64,000 bases of DNA, taken from Maridesulfovibrio sp. (GTDB taxonomy: Bacteria; Desulfobacterota; Desulfovibrionia; Desulfovibrionales; Desulfovibrionaceae). Positions 8,583 to 15,428 of this stretch are shown here, one piece after another. Where the stretch lies: assembly GCF_963676065.1 (NCBI RefSeq), contig NZ_OY780933.1, positions 4,048,501 through 4,112,500 on the forward strand. Direction: 5' to 3'. The position numbers and the translations under genes were made by a program. Under the pieces are notes generated by a model, which ran no database searches, had not been told where the DNA came from, and was given only the letters and a program-made list of their open reading frames with translations. Within the stretch, counting starts at the first letter, position 1. Each line of letters opens with the position of its first letter.

Positions 8583-9233
8583 ATGAACCCCGTACAATCT
8601 TTCTGGGACATCAAACTCGGAGAAATAAAAGAAGTTTTTGAAGACAACGGTTACACAACATATGTCGTTAAAAACCAGAAAGCAGCTTCATCCCTCGTTC
8701 TTGACAAAATAATCCCCAAACTGAAGCCTAAATCCATCAGCTTCGGTGGTTCCACGACCATGGTCGACTCCGGCATATATGACCAGATCAAGAAGCTTAA
8801 AAATGTCAAGGTGATCGACACTTATGATGTAAATCCTCCCATGGCTGAAAAACTGGAACGACGCAGACAGTCTCTTATCACCGACCTGTATCTTACCAGT
8901 GCAAACGCTTTCACTGAAGAAGGCGAGCTGGTAAATCTCGACGGCACAGGCAATCGTGTTGCTGCTATGGCTTTCGGTCCCCGCAACGTTGTTGTTCTCG
9001 TCGGACGCAACAAACTTTGCCCCGACCTTGACGCAGCCATAAGCCGTGTAAAAGAATACGCAGCACCGGTTAACGCCATGCGGCTTAAGCGCAAAACACC
9101 TTGCGCGGTTACCGGTAAGTGTCAGGACTGTAATTCCAAGGACCGCATCTGTAATGTCTGGGCGATCACTGAAAAGTCTTCGCCACAGGGACGCATTCAT
9201 GTAGTCTTTATCAATGAAGATTTAGGCTTCTAA
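8583..9233 (+). CDS. LUD-domain (LutC/YkgG-like) protein
   Basis: A 216-residue protein of the LUD (DUF162) family. FGGSTTMVDSGIYDQI matches the conserved segment near the N-terminus, and VVLVGRNKLCPDLDAAI is typical of the central sheet. A cysteine-rich stretch (CAVTGKCQDCNSKDRIC) precedes the final strand. The related LutC works in lactate oxidation, and LUD proteins are frequent in lactate-oxidising sulfate reducers. Its exact role here is unknown, because no lutA, lutB or lactate permease is adjacent. AAAGGAG lies 7 bases upstream of the ATG, and a terminator follows the gene. Confidence 0.85.
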   Translation: MNPVQSFWDIKLGEIKEVFEDNGYTTYVVKNQKAASSLVLDKIIPKLKPKSISFGGSTTMVDSGIYDQIKKLKNVKVIDTYDVNPPMAEKLERRRQSLITDLYLTSANAFTEEGELVNLDGTGNRVAAMAFGPRNVVVLVGRNKLCPDLDAAISRVKEYAAPVNAMRLKRKTPCAVTGKCQDCNSKDRICNVWAITEKSSPQGRIHVVFINEDLGF

Positions 9234-9252
9234 GTATTAACGGATCTACGTC

Positions 9253-9293
9253 CGGGGGGGGAAACATAAACGTGATTCCTCCCCGTTTTTTTT
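9253..9293 (+). terminator. rho-independent terminator after the LUD gene
   Basis: A G-run plus AA pairs with TTCCTCCCC (one G-T wobble) around a 14-base loop, followed by G and eight T. It lies 20 bases past the stop codon. Confidence 0.8.
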
Positions 9294-9318
9294 ACAACTT
9301 TTATCCGGCTTCCATGTA

Positions 9319-10092
9319 TTGCGGAAAGCCTTCCTGCAAATTATTTTGAGCAAAAAAATACATACAGATCATACCCGCGGATACCGTAACACCGTCGCCA
9401 TCTCAGGGGGCGAGACTTCATTTCAGGTTGTTGTCGAGCAGACGGATTTATTTATTGTAGCCGAAAAAGATTTAAGCGATCAGGCTCTTGCCGCCGTCCA
9501 CGACATTCGCGGTATTTTACAGGCCCATTTTGTCCTTAATCCCTCTTTCGCCACCAGCCTTACCCCTGTTGCCGTGCCTGAAAATATTCATCCGGTAATT
9601 AAAGCCATGGCAGAAAGCGCACAGGCGTGCAATGTCGGTCCCATGGCAGCGGTGGCAGGCGCAGTGGCTGAATATGTCGCTGATCAACTACTGCCGTTAT
9701 CGGCTAATGTCATTGTTGAAAACGGCGGAGATATTTTCATGTATTCCAGCTCAAAACGCAAAGTGGCCCTGCTCTCCGATCCTGATTCCGGAGCCAGAAT
9801 AGGGTTATCCATTGAAGCTGCCGATTTCCCTCTTTCCATATGCTCTTCATCGGGAACCATCGGTCATTCGCTCAGCCTCGGCAGTGGAGATCTGGTTACA
9901 GTGCGCGCGAAAGACGCCCGTTTTGCAGACGCGGCAGCCACCGCTCTCGCCAACCTGCTCAAATCCCCCGCTGATGTGCCGCTGGTAATAGAAAAAGCCC
10001 GTGATCTGTCAGAACACGGGCTGGATGGTGTTTTCGTACAATACGATTCCAAAATTGGTGCGTGGGGCGATCTGGAATTAGTTTCACTCTAA
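9319..10092 (+). CDS. UPF0280 family protein (ApbE-like fold)
   Basis: A protein of up to 257 residues with the UPF0280 features: ETSFQVVVEQTDLFIVAE near the start, then GPMAAVAGAVAEYVAD, IVENGGDIFM, and CSSSGTIGHSLSLGSGD. The GPMAAVAG and ENGGDI elements resemble the flavin-transferase ApbE, to which the family is distantly related. No biochemical role is established. The start is uncertain: no ATG exists in the early part, TTG codons at 9319 and near 9355 are the options, and the ribosome site is weak. It stands alone between a terminator and a convergent lipoprotein gene. Confidence 0.8.
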   Translation: MRKAFLQIILSKKIHTDHTRGYRNTVAISGGETSFQVVVEQTDLFIVAEKDLSDQALAAVHDIRGILQAHFVLNPSFATSLTPVAVPENIHPVIKAMAESAQACNVGPMAAVAGAVAEYVADQLLPLSANVIVENGGDIFMYSSSKRKVALLSDPDSGARIGLSIEAADFPLSICSSSGTIGHSLSLGSGDLVTVRAKDARFADAAATALANLLKSPADVPLVIEKARDLSEHGLDGVFVQYDSKIGAWGDLELVSL

Positions 10093-10158
10093 AAAACCGC
10101 ACCGGCACGCAGCCGGCAATGCCGGAAAGTTTACCTGGGCCTCCAAAAAAGGCACAGA

Positions 10159-10662
10159 CTACTGCAAGACTGCACGCTCAATAGCCATAAACGGCGGCTC
10201 ATTGCCAGATTCCCGATTCTTGTACAACGCCATGCGATAGCCGAAGGAAACATACAGCGGACCGGAATCAAGCTGATCCGGCTTTAATGCGAAATCAAAG
10301 GGGATTCCCTTGCCATCCTCCAGCTTTTCCGGAGAAAAAACCTGCAATCCCTGCGCAAGGACATTGCCGTCCATATCGCTCAGGTACCCCTGAATCCAAA
10401 GTTCTCCGATCCAACCGGCCCACATGGGCACATTGCTTTTCTTTACATAAGCCATTCCACGTACGCCGAAATTCTCTTTGCGCGGGACTATCTCATAATC
10501 AAAATTCATGAACTCCATCTGCATGGTCCGCGGTGTTTCGAGCCGCCATGACTGCCGTTGAAGGTGAGAAACCCCTAAATGCACGCATCCAGACATGATC
10601 ATTGTTAGAATCAGCAGACCGACATAAATTACTGGCTTTGAAATTTTCATTTGTTTTTCCAA
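10159..10662 (-). CDS. putative lipoprotein of unknown function
   Basis: A 163-167-residue protein with a lipoprotein signal: a basic start, the hydrophobic stretch YVGLLILTMIM and the lipobox SGC. The mature part is predicted to be membrane-anchored on the periplasmic side. It looks like a single beta-rich domain (MEFMNFDYEIVPRKENFGVRG, then GPLYVSFGYRMALYK). I do not recognise a family. A TTG at 10662 has GGAG at ideal spacing; an ATG at 10650 lacks one but gives a more typical signal length. It is immediately downstream of the thiamine-binding-type gene and may be co-transcribed with it. Confidence 0.7.
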   Translation of the reverse strand: MEKQMKISKPVIYVGLLILTMIMSGCVHLGVSHLQRQSWRLETPRTMQMEFMNFDYEIVPRKENFGVRGMAYVKKSNVPMWAGWIGELWIQGYLSDMDGNVLAQGLQVFSPEKLEDGKGIPFDFALKPDQLDSGPLYVSFGYRMALYKNRESGNEPPFMAIERAVLQ

Positions 10663-10673
10663 ATCAACTCCGG

Positions 10674-10967
10674 CTATAATTTAGATTCCACAGACTGGAC
10701 TTTTCCGTGTAGCCGGTCCACCGCGCCTTTACGGCAGTCGGCTTTCATCAGCATATAAATTCGCTCGCAATCGATTTCAAGAGCCTGATAACATTTTGTA
10801 ACCACAGCCATAACCTCATCCCACTCACCTTCGATACATGTTCCCATAGGACCAAGCTCGCAAGGCAGGCCGCACTCACGGATAATTTTAACAACCCTAG
10901 CCACGTAAGGGCTGACACTCGCTCCCTTGTCAGTTGGAAATATCGTTAATTCAACCAGTGCGCTCAT
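10674..10967 (-). CDS. MTH1187/YkoF-like thiamine-binding family protein (UPF0045)
   Basis: A 97-residue protein starting MSALVELTIFPTDKGASVS. It has the UPF0045 pattern: an initial strand with the P-T-D/K-G turn, YVARVVKIIRECGLPCELGPMGTCIEGE, and a final helix. Members form a ferredoxin-like tetrameric fold and some bind thiamine. GGAG at 8 bases before the ATG at 10967 sets the start; the longer open frame reaching back into aroC is not coding. It lies about 75 bases downstream of aroC in the same direction. Confidence 0.85.
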   Translation of the reverse strand: MSALVELTIFPTDKGASVSPYVARVVKIIRECGLPCELGPMGTCIEGEWDEVMAVVTKCYQALEIDCERIYMLMKADCRKGAVDRLHGKVQSVESKL

Positions 10968-11043
10968 TTCATATTCTCCATACGCTATAGCGGTTATTTT
11001 CAATAATTTTAAAGAATCAAACCGCCATATGCAAACATTTAAA

Positions 11044-12096
11044 TCATCCCATCCTACGTTGCAGCAGGATAAAATCCGCAACGGTGAGCATAGCCATGGA
11101 TTTAAGCACAGGAACGATACGGGGTATTGCGCAGATATCGTGCCTGCCACCGATTTTAATTTCCTCGGAATTACCGTCACGGTCAACAGTCTGCTGCGGT
11201 TTACTGATGGAAGGTATGGGCTTTACATATGCTCGGACCACAATATCCTGTCCACTGGAAATTCCACCGAGTATTCCCCCGGCGTTATTGCTGCAAAATC
11301 CATCTGCATTCATAAAATCATTGTTCTCGCTGCCCAATGCGTCAGCCGCTTTGCACCCGGAACCGATTTCAACTCCTTTGACGGCACCAACAGACATGAG
11401 CGCATAGGCTAACCGGGCATCTATCTTATCGAAAACAGGTTCACCCAGCCCAGCAGGAACACCTTTTACGCGAACCTCGACCACTCCGCCAAGGGTATCC
11501 CCCTTTGATCGAATTTCCTTGACCCGTTCTTCCCAGCGGGGAATTACTTCTGAGTCAGCAGCAAAAAATAGATTCTCATGGGATTTTTCCGGCTCTTTAA
11601 CTTCAGCCTCTATACCTCCGATACGCACCGTATATGCCTGACAGGCAATACCCTGCTGAAGCAGAAACTCCTGCGCCACCGCCCCTCCAGCAACACGCGA
11701 TACAGTTTCGCGGCCGGAAGAACGTCCGCCTCCCCGGTAATCTCGAAAGCCGAACTTAGCATCAAAAGTATAATCGGCATGCCCCGGGCGATACACATTC
11801 ATTATCTTAGAATAATCTCTGGAACGCTGGTCGGTGTTTTCAATATGGAAACCAATGGATGTTCCCGTAGTGCGACCTTCAAAAACGCCGGAAAGAATCC
11901 TGATTCGATCCGCCTCGACGCGAGCGGTGGAGGCAACGCCCTGTCCGGGTTTGCGGCGATCCAGCTCAAGCTGGATAATTTCTTCATTAAGTTCTATGCC
12001 CGCCGGGCAACCATCAATAACCCCGCCCAGTCCGGGACCGTGGGATTCTCCATAGGTGGTGAGCTTAAAAATCCGGCCGAATGTATTGCCGCTCAT
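11044..12096 (-). CDS. aroC: chorismate synthase
   Basis: A 350-residue protein with the three family signatures. These are GESHGPGLGGVIDGCPAG near the N-terminus, GRSSGRETVSRVAGGAVA in the middle, and SGQDIVVRAYVKPIPSI near the C-terminus. It converts 5-enolpyruvylshikimate-3-phosphate to chorismate using reduced FMN in the cytoplasm. The ATG lies next to the stop of aroK, and its ribosome site (GGGAG) is inside aroK, so translation of aroC is likely coupled to ribosomes finishing aroK in the shifted frame. Confidence 0.97.
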   Translation of the reverse strand: MSGNTFGRIFKLTTYGESHGPGLGGVIDGCPAGIELNEEIIQLELDRRKPGQGVASTARVEADRIRILSGVFEGRTTGTSIGFHIENTDQRSRDYSKIMNVYRPGHADYTFDAKFGFRDYRGGGRSSGRETVSRVAGGAVAQEFLLQQGIACQAYTVRIGGIEAEVKEPEKSHENLFFAADSEVIPRWEERVKEIRSKGDTLGGVVEVRVKGVPAGLGEPVFDKIDARLAYALMSVGAVKGVEIGSGCKAADALGSENNDFMNADGFCSNNAGGILGGISSGQDIVVRAYVKPIPSISKPQQTVDRDGNSEEIKIGGRHDICAIPRIVPVLKSMAMLTVADFILLQRRMG

Positions 12097-12097
12097 A

Positions 12098-12627
12098 TTA
12101 TTTATCTCCCATGCTTGAGGATTGATACCTTTTCATAATTTTCCCGCTTACGTCATCAATAGAATCGGAACCGTCCACGACAAAACCGGCACAGCCGTGA
12201 TAGAATTCTTTACGCTCTTCAAGGACGTCACGGATCTCATCTACAATGGACTTTCCGGTAAGCGACGGACGCTGATCCACATTAGGATCAGCCTCTAGAC
12301 GGTTAGCGAGAACACGCACATCAGTTTTCAGATACACGGTAAAATTTTTCTTCAGCACATTTCTGTTTTCCTGCCGAACCACTATTCCACCCCCACAGGA
12401 TATGACCGCCCTATCTTTTTTGATAGCTCGCCAAGCACCTCTGCCTCCAGATCGCGAAAGCCGTTCCAGCCTTTTTGCTCTACGTACTGCGCAATATCAC
12501 AACCGGCCTTTCGCACAAGGACTTCGTCGGTGTCATAAAATTTAAAATTCAACTTATCAGCAAGTATCCTGCCCACGCTGGTTTTGCCGCAAGCTCTAGG
12601 CCCGATCAGGTAAATATTGGATAGCAT
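12098..12627 (-). CDS. aroK: shikimate kinase, two frames joined by a -1 shift
   Basis: The first frame (12627 to a TAG at 12382) encodes NIYLIGPRACGKTSVGR, the P-loop typical of AroK/AroL, and the shikimate-binding region to ELSKK. The second frame continues with DRAVISCGGGIVVRQENR, the conserved GGG centre, then the lid (RPSL) and the C-terminal helices to 12098. The frames meet at A AAA AAG, in the phase that allows simultaneous -1 slippage; the shifted product reads ELSKKDRAVISCGGG with no residue lost. Either programmed frameshifting makes the full enzyme or one A has been lost from an A7 tract, as a mutation or sequencing error. The enzyme phosphorylates shikimate; aroC follows directly. 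Confidence 0.85.
12415..12421 (-). other. A AAA AAG slippery heptamer in aroK
   Basis: On the coding strand the zero frame reads TCA AAA AAG, giving the heptamer A AAA AAG that drives -1 frameshifting in dnaX and several IS elements. Purine-rich SD-like stretches (GGAGG and AGAGG) lie 16-27 bases upstream. The tract is flanked by CTATC and GATAG, which pair as a 5-bp stem. No strong downstream pseudoknot is obvious by eye. Confidence 0.6.
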
Positions 12628-12844
12628 AATATCCCCGTTGAAATTCTAGTGATAAAAAAATGACCACAACTTAAGCCTATGGAATCATAAGACTATCTAT
12701 CATTGCTAGATCATACCGAAAATTGTGTTGAGGGAAAAGCACAGGCGAGACTGTGAGGAATAGGACTGAATATCAGTCAGCGATACGAATAATTAACTGG
12801 AAATATGGTCGACTTGTCAAGCCCGGAACGTAAATGATTCACAA

Positions 12845-12882
12845 TAAAAAAATTGGCACACCCGGAAGCATGCCAATTTTAT
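12845..12882 (-). terminator. terminator after the APC permease gene
   Basis: A perfect 10-bp inverted repeat (AAAATTGGCA with TGCCAATTTT) around a loop of about 11 bases. On the minus strand it is followed by a T-rich tract. The remaining part of this 290-base gap between aroK and the permease gene shows nothing recognisable. Confidence 0.8.
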
Positions 12883-12921
12883 ATTCACACTCAGCCCTGC
12901 GCTTTGCTGGCAGGGGCCTGA

Positions 12922-14259
12922 TTAGTTATAACTCACAATATTCAGCTCTTCGTCTTCGGGATCATCATGAACCGGATCACTTTGTTCTGATTCACTTTCC
13001 TCGGAATCTTCGGAGGGGAGATCATCATGATCAACTTCTTCTAGAGGCGGATAGTCACAGTAATCCTTGACCGTTAAGCCAAGAACAGCTCCTGCTACCG
13101 CCATGCAGCCTACCGCGTACAGAAAATAATTGCTGAATTCGATGTTCAGACAGCAGACGACCGCAGCAATCAGGTGCAGCCCCAGAGTCAAAAAACGCGG
13201 CAGGTAAAATCGACCGGCCCGGCGCATGGCTACTATGCCCAGCAAATCGATAAGAGCGTACGAACCGAACCAGAAACAAAGCCCGGCAGAGATTAGTGAT
13301 TCCAGTTCGTCCTTATCAGCCCAGCCGTTAGCGAGCATCAGCGCAACAATTACGCCGACAAAGACCGCCGCTCCTCGGACGGCATAGCCGGAATAACTTT
13401 CGGCTACAATTTTGCGCAACCTATGGCCGAACAACTGAAACAGGCCGAATATTGCTGCAAAAGTTGCAAAAATTATTGTCCCGCCCATAAGCAGAACACC
13501 TTTACCGTTCAAAATATGAGCGGCAACCTTAAGCTGCGGCAATGTGCTTTCCAACAATCCGTCAGGAGTTTCAACCAGCAAGGAGGTCCAGCTAAACAGG
13601 GCAAAAACCACAAGGATCATGAATATGGCAGGATAGGCACGCGAACTTTTATTCTCGAAAACAAGAGGAAGATCAAAACCGATAAAAGCCAGCACAGACA
13701 GAAAAACCAGCTGCAACCAGCCCATTATCCCGGATTCGGCTAGTCCTGCAGGCAGCAGAGGAGAAAAGAATTGCGGAAGCTGAACGGGGTAGCCCATTCC
13801 ATTGGACCCGGGCTGATCAACCATAATTACCATATACAGGAAGAAGACAAAGGCCAGAGTAAGGCTGCCCCCGAAAAGGTCTCCGGCGTATTTTTTACAC
13901 AGAAAACAAGCCCACACCGCAAGGGCAAGAATGAAGAATGAGGCAGCGAGAGGCGAAAATAAACTTAAAAATATTTCATTAACAGTATTTCCGGCAATGC
14001 CCAGCCAGGAGACAGCCAGCACTGTAAGGGTAAAAAAACGAGCCACATCAAGGAATCCAAAGGCGACGCGGTCAACCGGTGTTGCCCGCAGCTCTCCGGA
14101 CGAAAGCTTGTCCATGCTTCGCGCCGTACAAACAGAAACAAGTGCGGCCAGAACCAGCATCACCATAAAGGCTGCTCCTCCTAAGCCGGCACCGTACCCG
14201 GCTGCCTCAATCCCCCTTGGAGACAGCATTACTGCAAGTGATGTAAATATTCCGCTCAT
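12922..14259 (-). CDS. APC-superfamily permease with acidic C-terminal tail
   Basis: A 445-residue integral membrane protein with about 11-12 hydrophobic segments. MLSPRGIEAAGYGAGLGG in the first helix and LAFIGFDLPLVFENK in a central one resemble the broken helices 1 and 6 of the LeuT-fold amino-acid/polyamine/organocation transporters. The last 45 residues are strongly acidic (DDLPSEDSEESESEQSD) and probably cytoplasmic. The ATG at 14259 has GGAGGG 6 bases upstream; a longer frame reading back to 14292 is less likely. The substrate cannot be inferred: no metabolic partner is adjacent. Confidence 0.75.
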   Translation of the reverse strand: MSGIFTSLAVMLSPRGIEAAGYGAGLGGAAFMVMLVLAALVSVCTARSMDKLSSGELRATPVDRVAFGFLDVARFFTLTVLAVSWLGIAGNTVNEIFLSLFSPLAASFFILALAVWACFLCKKYAGDLFGGSLTLAFVFFLYMVIMVDQPGSNGMGYPVQLPQFFSPLLPAGLAESGIMGWLQLVFLSVLAFIGFDLPLVFENKSSRAYPAIFMILVVFALFSWTSLLVETPDGLLESTLPQLKVAAHILNGKGVLLMGGTIIFATFAAIFGLFQLFGHRLRKIVAESYSGYAVRGAAVFVGVIVALMLANGWADKDELESLISAGLCFWFGSYALIDLLGIVAMRRAGRFYLPRFLTLGLHLIAAVVCCLNIEFSNYFLYAVGCMAVAGAVLGLTVKDYCDYPPLEEVDHDDLPSEDSEESESEQSDPVHDDPEDEELNIVSYN

Positions 14260-14321
14260 TTTTCCCTCCATATATAATGAAAAGCACAACATCTATTATA
14301 GCAATAAAATATCGCAGTTTC

Positions 14322-14362
14322 AAAAAACAAACTTCCTGTCCGCATTATAGCGGACAGGAAGT
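14322..14362 (-). terminator. terminator after the STAS gene
   Basis: A perfect 13-bp stem (ACTTCCTGTCCGC with its complement) with a 6-base loop, then a T-rich tract on the minus strand. It lies 50 bases after the STAS-domain stop. Confidence 0.85.
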
Positions 14363-14412
14363 ATATATTACATGTAGAACGACCCTATCATGGCCTGATT
14401 GTTCTAAAAAGT

Positions 14413-14751
14413 CTAGAAAGAGGATATACATTCATCCATGTTATCATAAATGGGCAGGAAAGACACAAAACCGGAAAGGTCAAAAACTTCCCTGATGTAA
14501 TCTTTAAGTGAGCAAAGCATCATTTTACCCTCACCACCTTTTAGTTCACGTGCTGCTTTAAGCAGGACGCGCAGTCCGGCGCTGGAAATATACTCAAGAT
14601 TTTCAAAATCTAAAATAATCTTAATTTCCCCACTCTGAATTGAATTCAGGAGTCTTTCCTCAAAATCATTAGATGTATTAGAATCAAGCCGACCTTTTAA
14701 CTGAAAGGTAATAATCCCACTATTTTTAATTTCACCGACTTCAAGCCCCAT
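14413..14751 (-). CDS. STAS-domain anti-anti-sigma factor (RsbV-like)
   Basis: A 112-residue single STAS domain. It has ITFQLKGRLDSNT, the strand IILDFENLEYISSAGLRVL and the helix after it. The serine in ISSAG is the site that partner kinases phosphorylate in the RsbV/SpoIIAA family. In such partner switches the unphosphorylated form releases a target held by the ATPase partner. The start at 14751 gives a 5-base spacing to GGAGG; an ATG one codon earlier is too close. An RsbW-like ATPase gene lies 97 bases upstream in the same direction. No sigma factor or PP2C phosphatase gene is in the window. Confidence 0.9.
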   Translation of the reverse strand: MGLEVGEIKNSGIITFQLKGRLDSNTSNDFEERLLNSIQSGEIKIILDFENLEYISSAGLRVLLKAARELKGGEGKMMLCSLKDYIREVFDLSGFVSFLPIYDNMDECISSF

Positions 14752-14851
14752 CATTTCCTCCGTTTCACGATTTTACCGCCAGAGAGGTGGCATTGCACTA
14801 TTAGCGGTTAATATAAAAATCTGTCCAGCGGACTGGTTAACTACACTATTA

Positions 14852-15349
14852 CTATTGAATATTTTTTACTAACTTTAATTTATTTTTGCCGTCTTCCCAC
14901 GAATATTCGATACTGTCCATAATCTTACGCATAAAATAGATTCCAAGGCCACCAATTTTACGTTCCTCGCAAGCGCACTCCATCTCTGGCTCCGGCGCTT
15001 TAAGGGGATTGAACATGTGTCCGTCATCCTCAATCAACAAAGTAAGAAAACCATCCTTTAATTTCATGATGATTTCAAATTTGTGTCTATCCGACTGGCA
15101 ACCGTAACTGACAAGGTTTGTAAACAGCTCATCCAGTACAAGATTGAGTTCGAACACTGTTTTATCGGGTATGCCGTTATCACTACCGAAATTTTCAATA
15201 TTTTCGGCAAGGATTTTGAGCTCAGATATATCCGATTTCAACGAGAAGGAAGAAGTAACGCCGCACTCGGCCTGCGACTTCATTTTATTTGCCAAAGCCT
15301 TATCCTCGAATTTTCTCATTATGGATAGATAATACCAATTACCCAACAT
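14852..15349 (-). CDS. RsbW-like ATP-binding anti-sigma/serine kinase
   Basis: A protein of up to 165 residues of the HATPase_c_2 type. The N box is LNLVLDELFTNLVSYG, the G1 box EDDGHMFNP and the G2 box GGLGIYFMRK. These are the ATP-binding motifs of the RsbW/SpoIIAB group, which bind a sigma factor or other target and phosphorylate the STAS partner. No good ribosome site precedes the first ATG; internal ATGs at 15319 and 15283 are alternative starts, so the first 20 residues are doubtful. It is divergent from the ABC transporter gene, with about 80 bases between them. Confidence 0.85.
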   Translation of the reverse strand: MLGNWYYLSIMRKFEDKALANKMKSQAECGVTSSFSLKSDISELKILAENIENFGSDNGIPDKTVFELNLVLDELFTNLVSYGCQSDRHKFEIIMKLKDGFLTLLIEDDGHMFNPLKAPEPEMECACEERKIGGLGIYFMRKIMDSIEYSWEDGKNKLKLVKNIQ

Positions 15350-15428
15350 AAGTTAGAAAACCCTTGTAGCTGCGTCAACAAAAAGGTAATAAAATATTAT
15401 TAGACAGATAGCCTTACAGGAGTAATGA

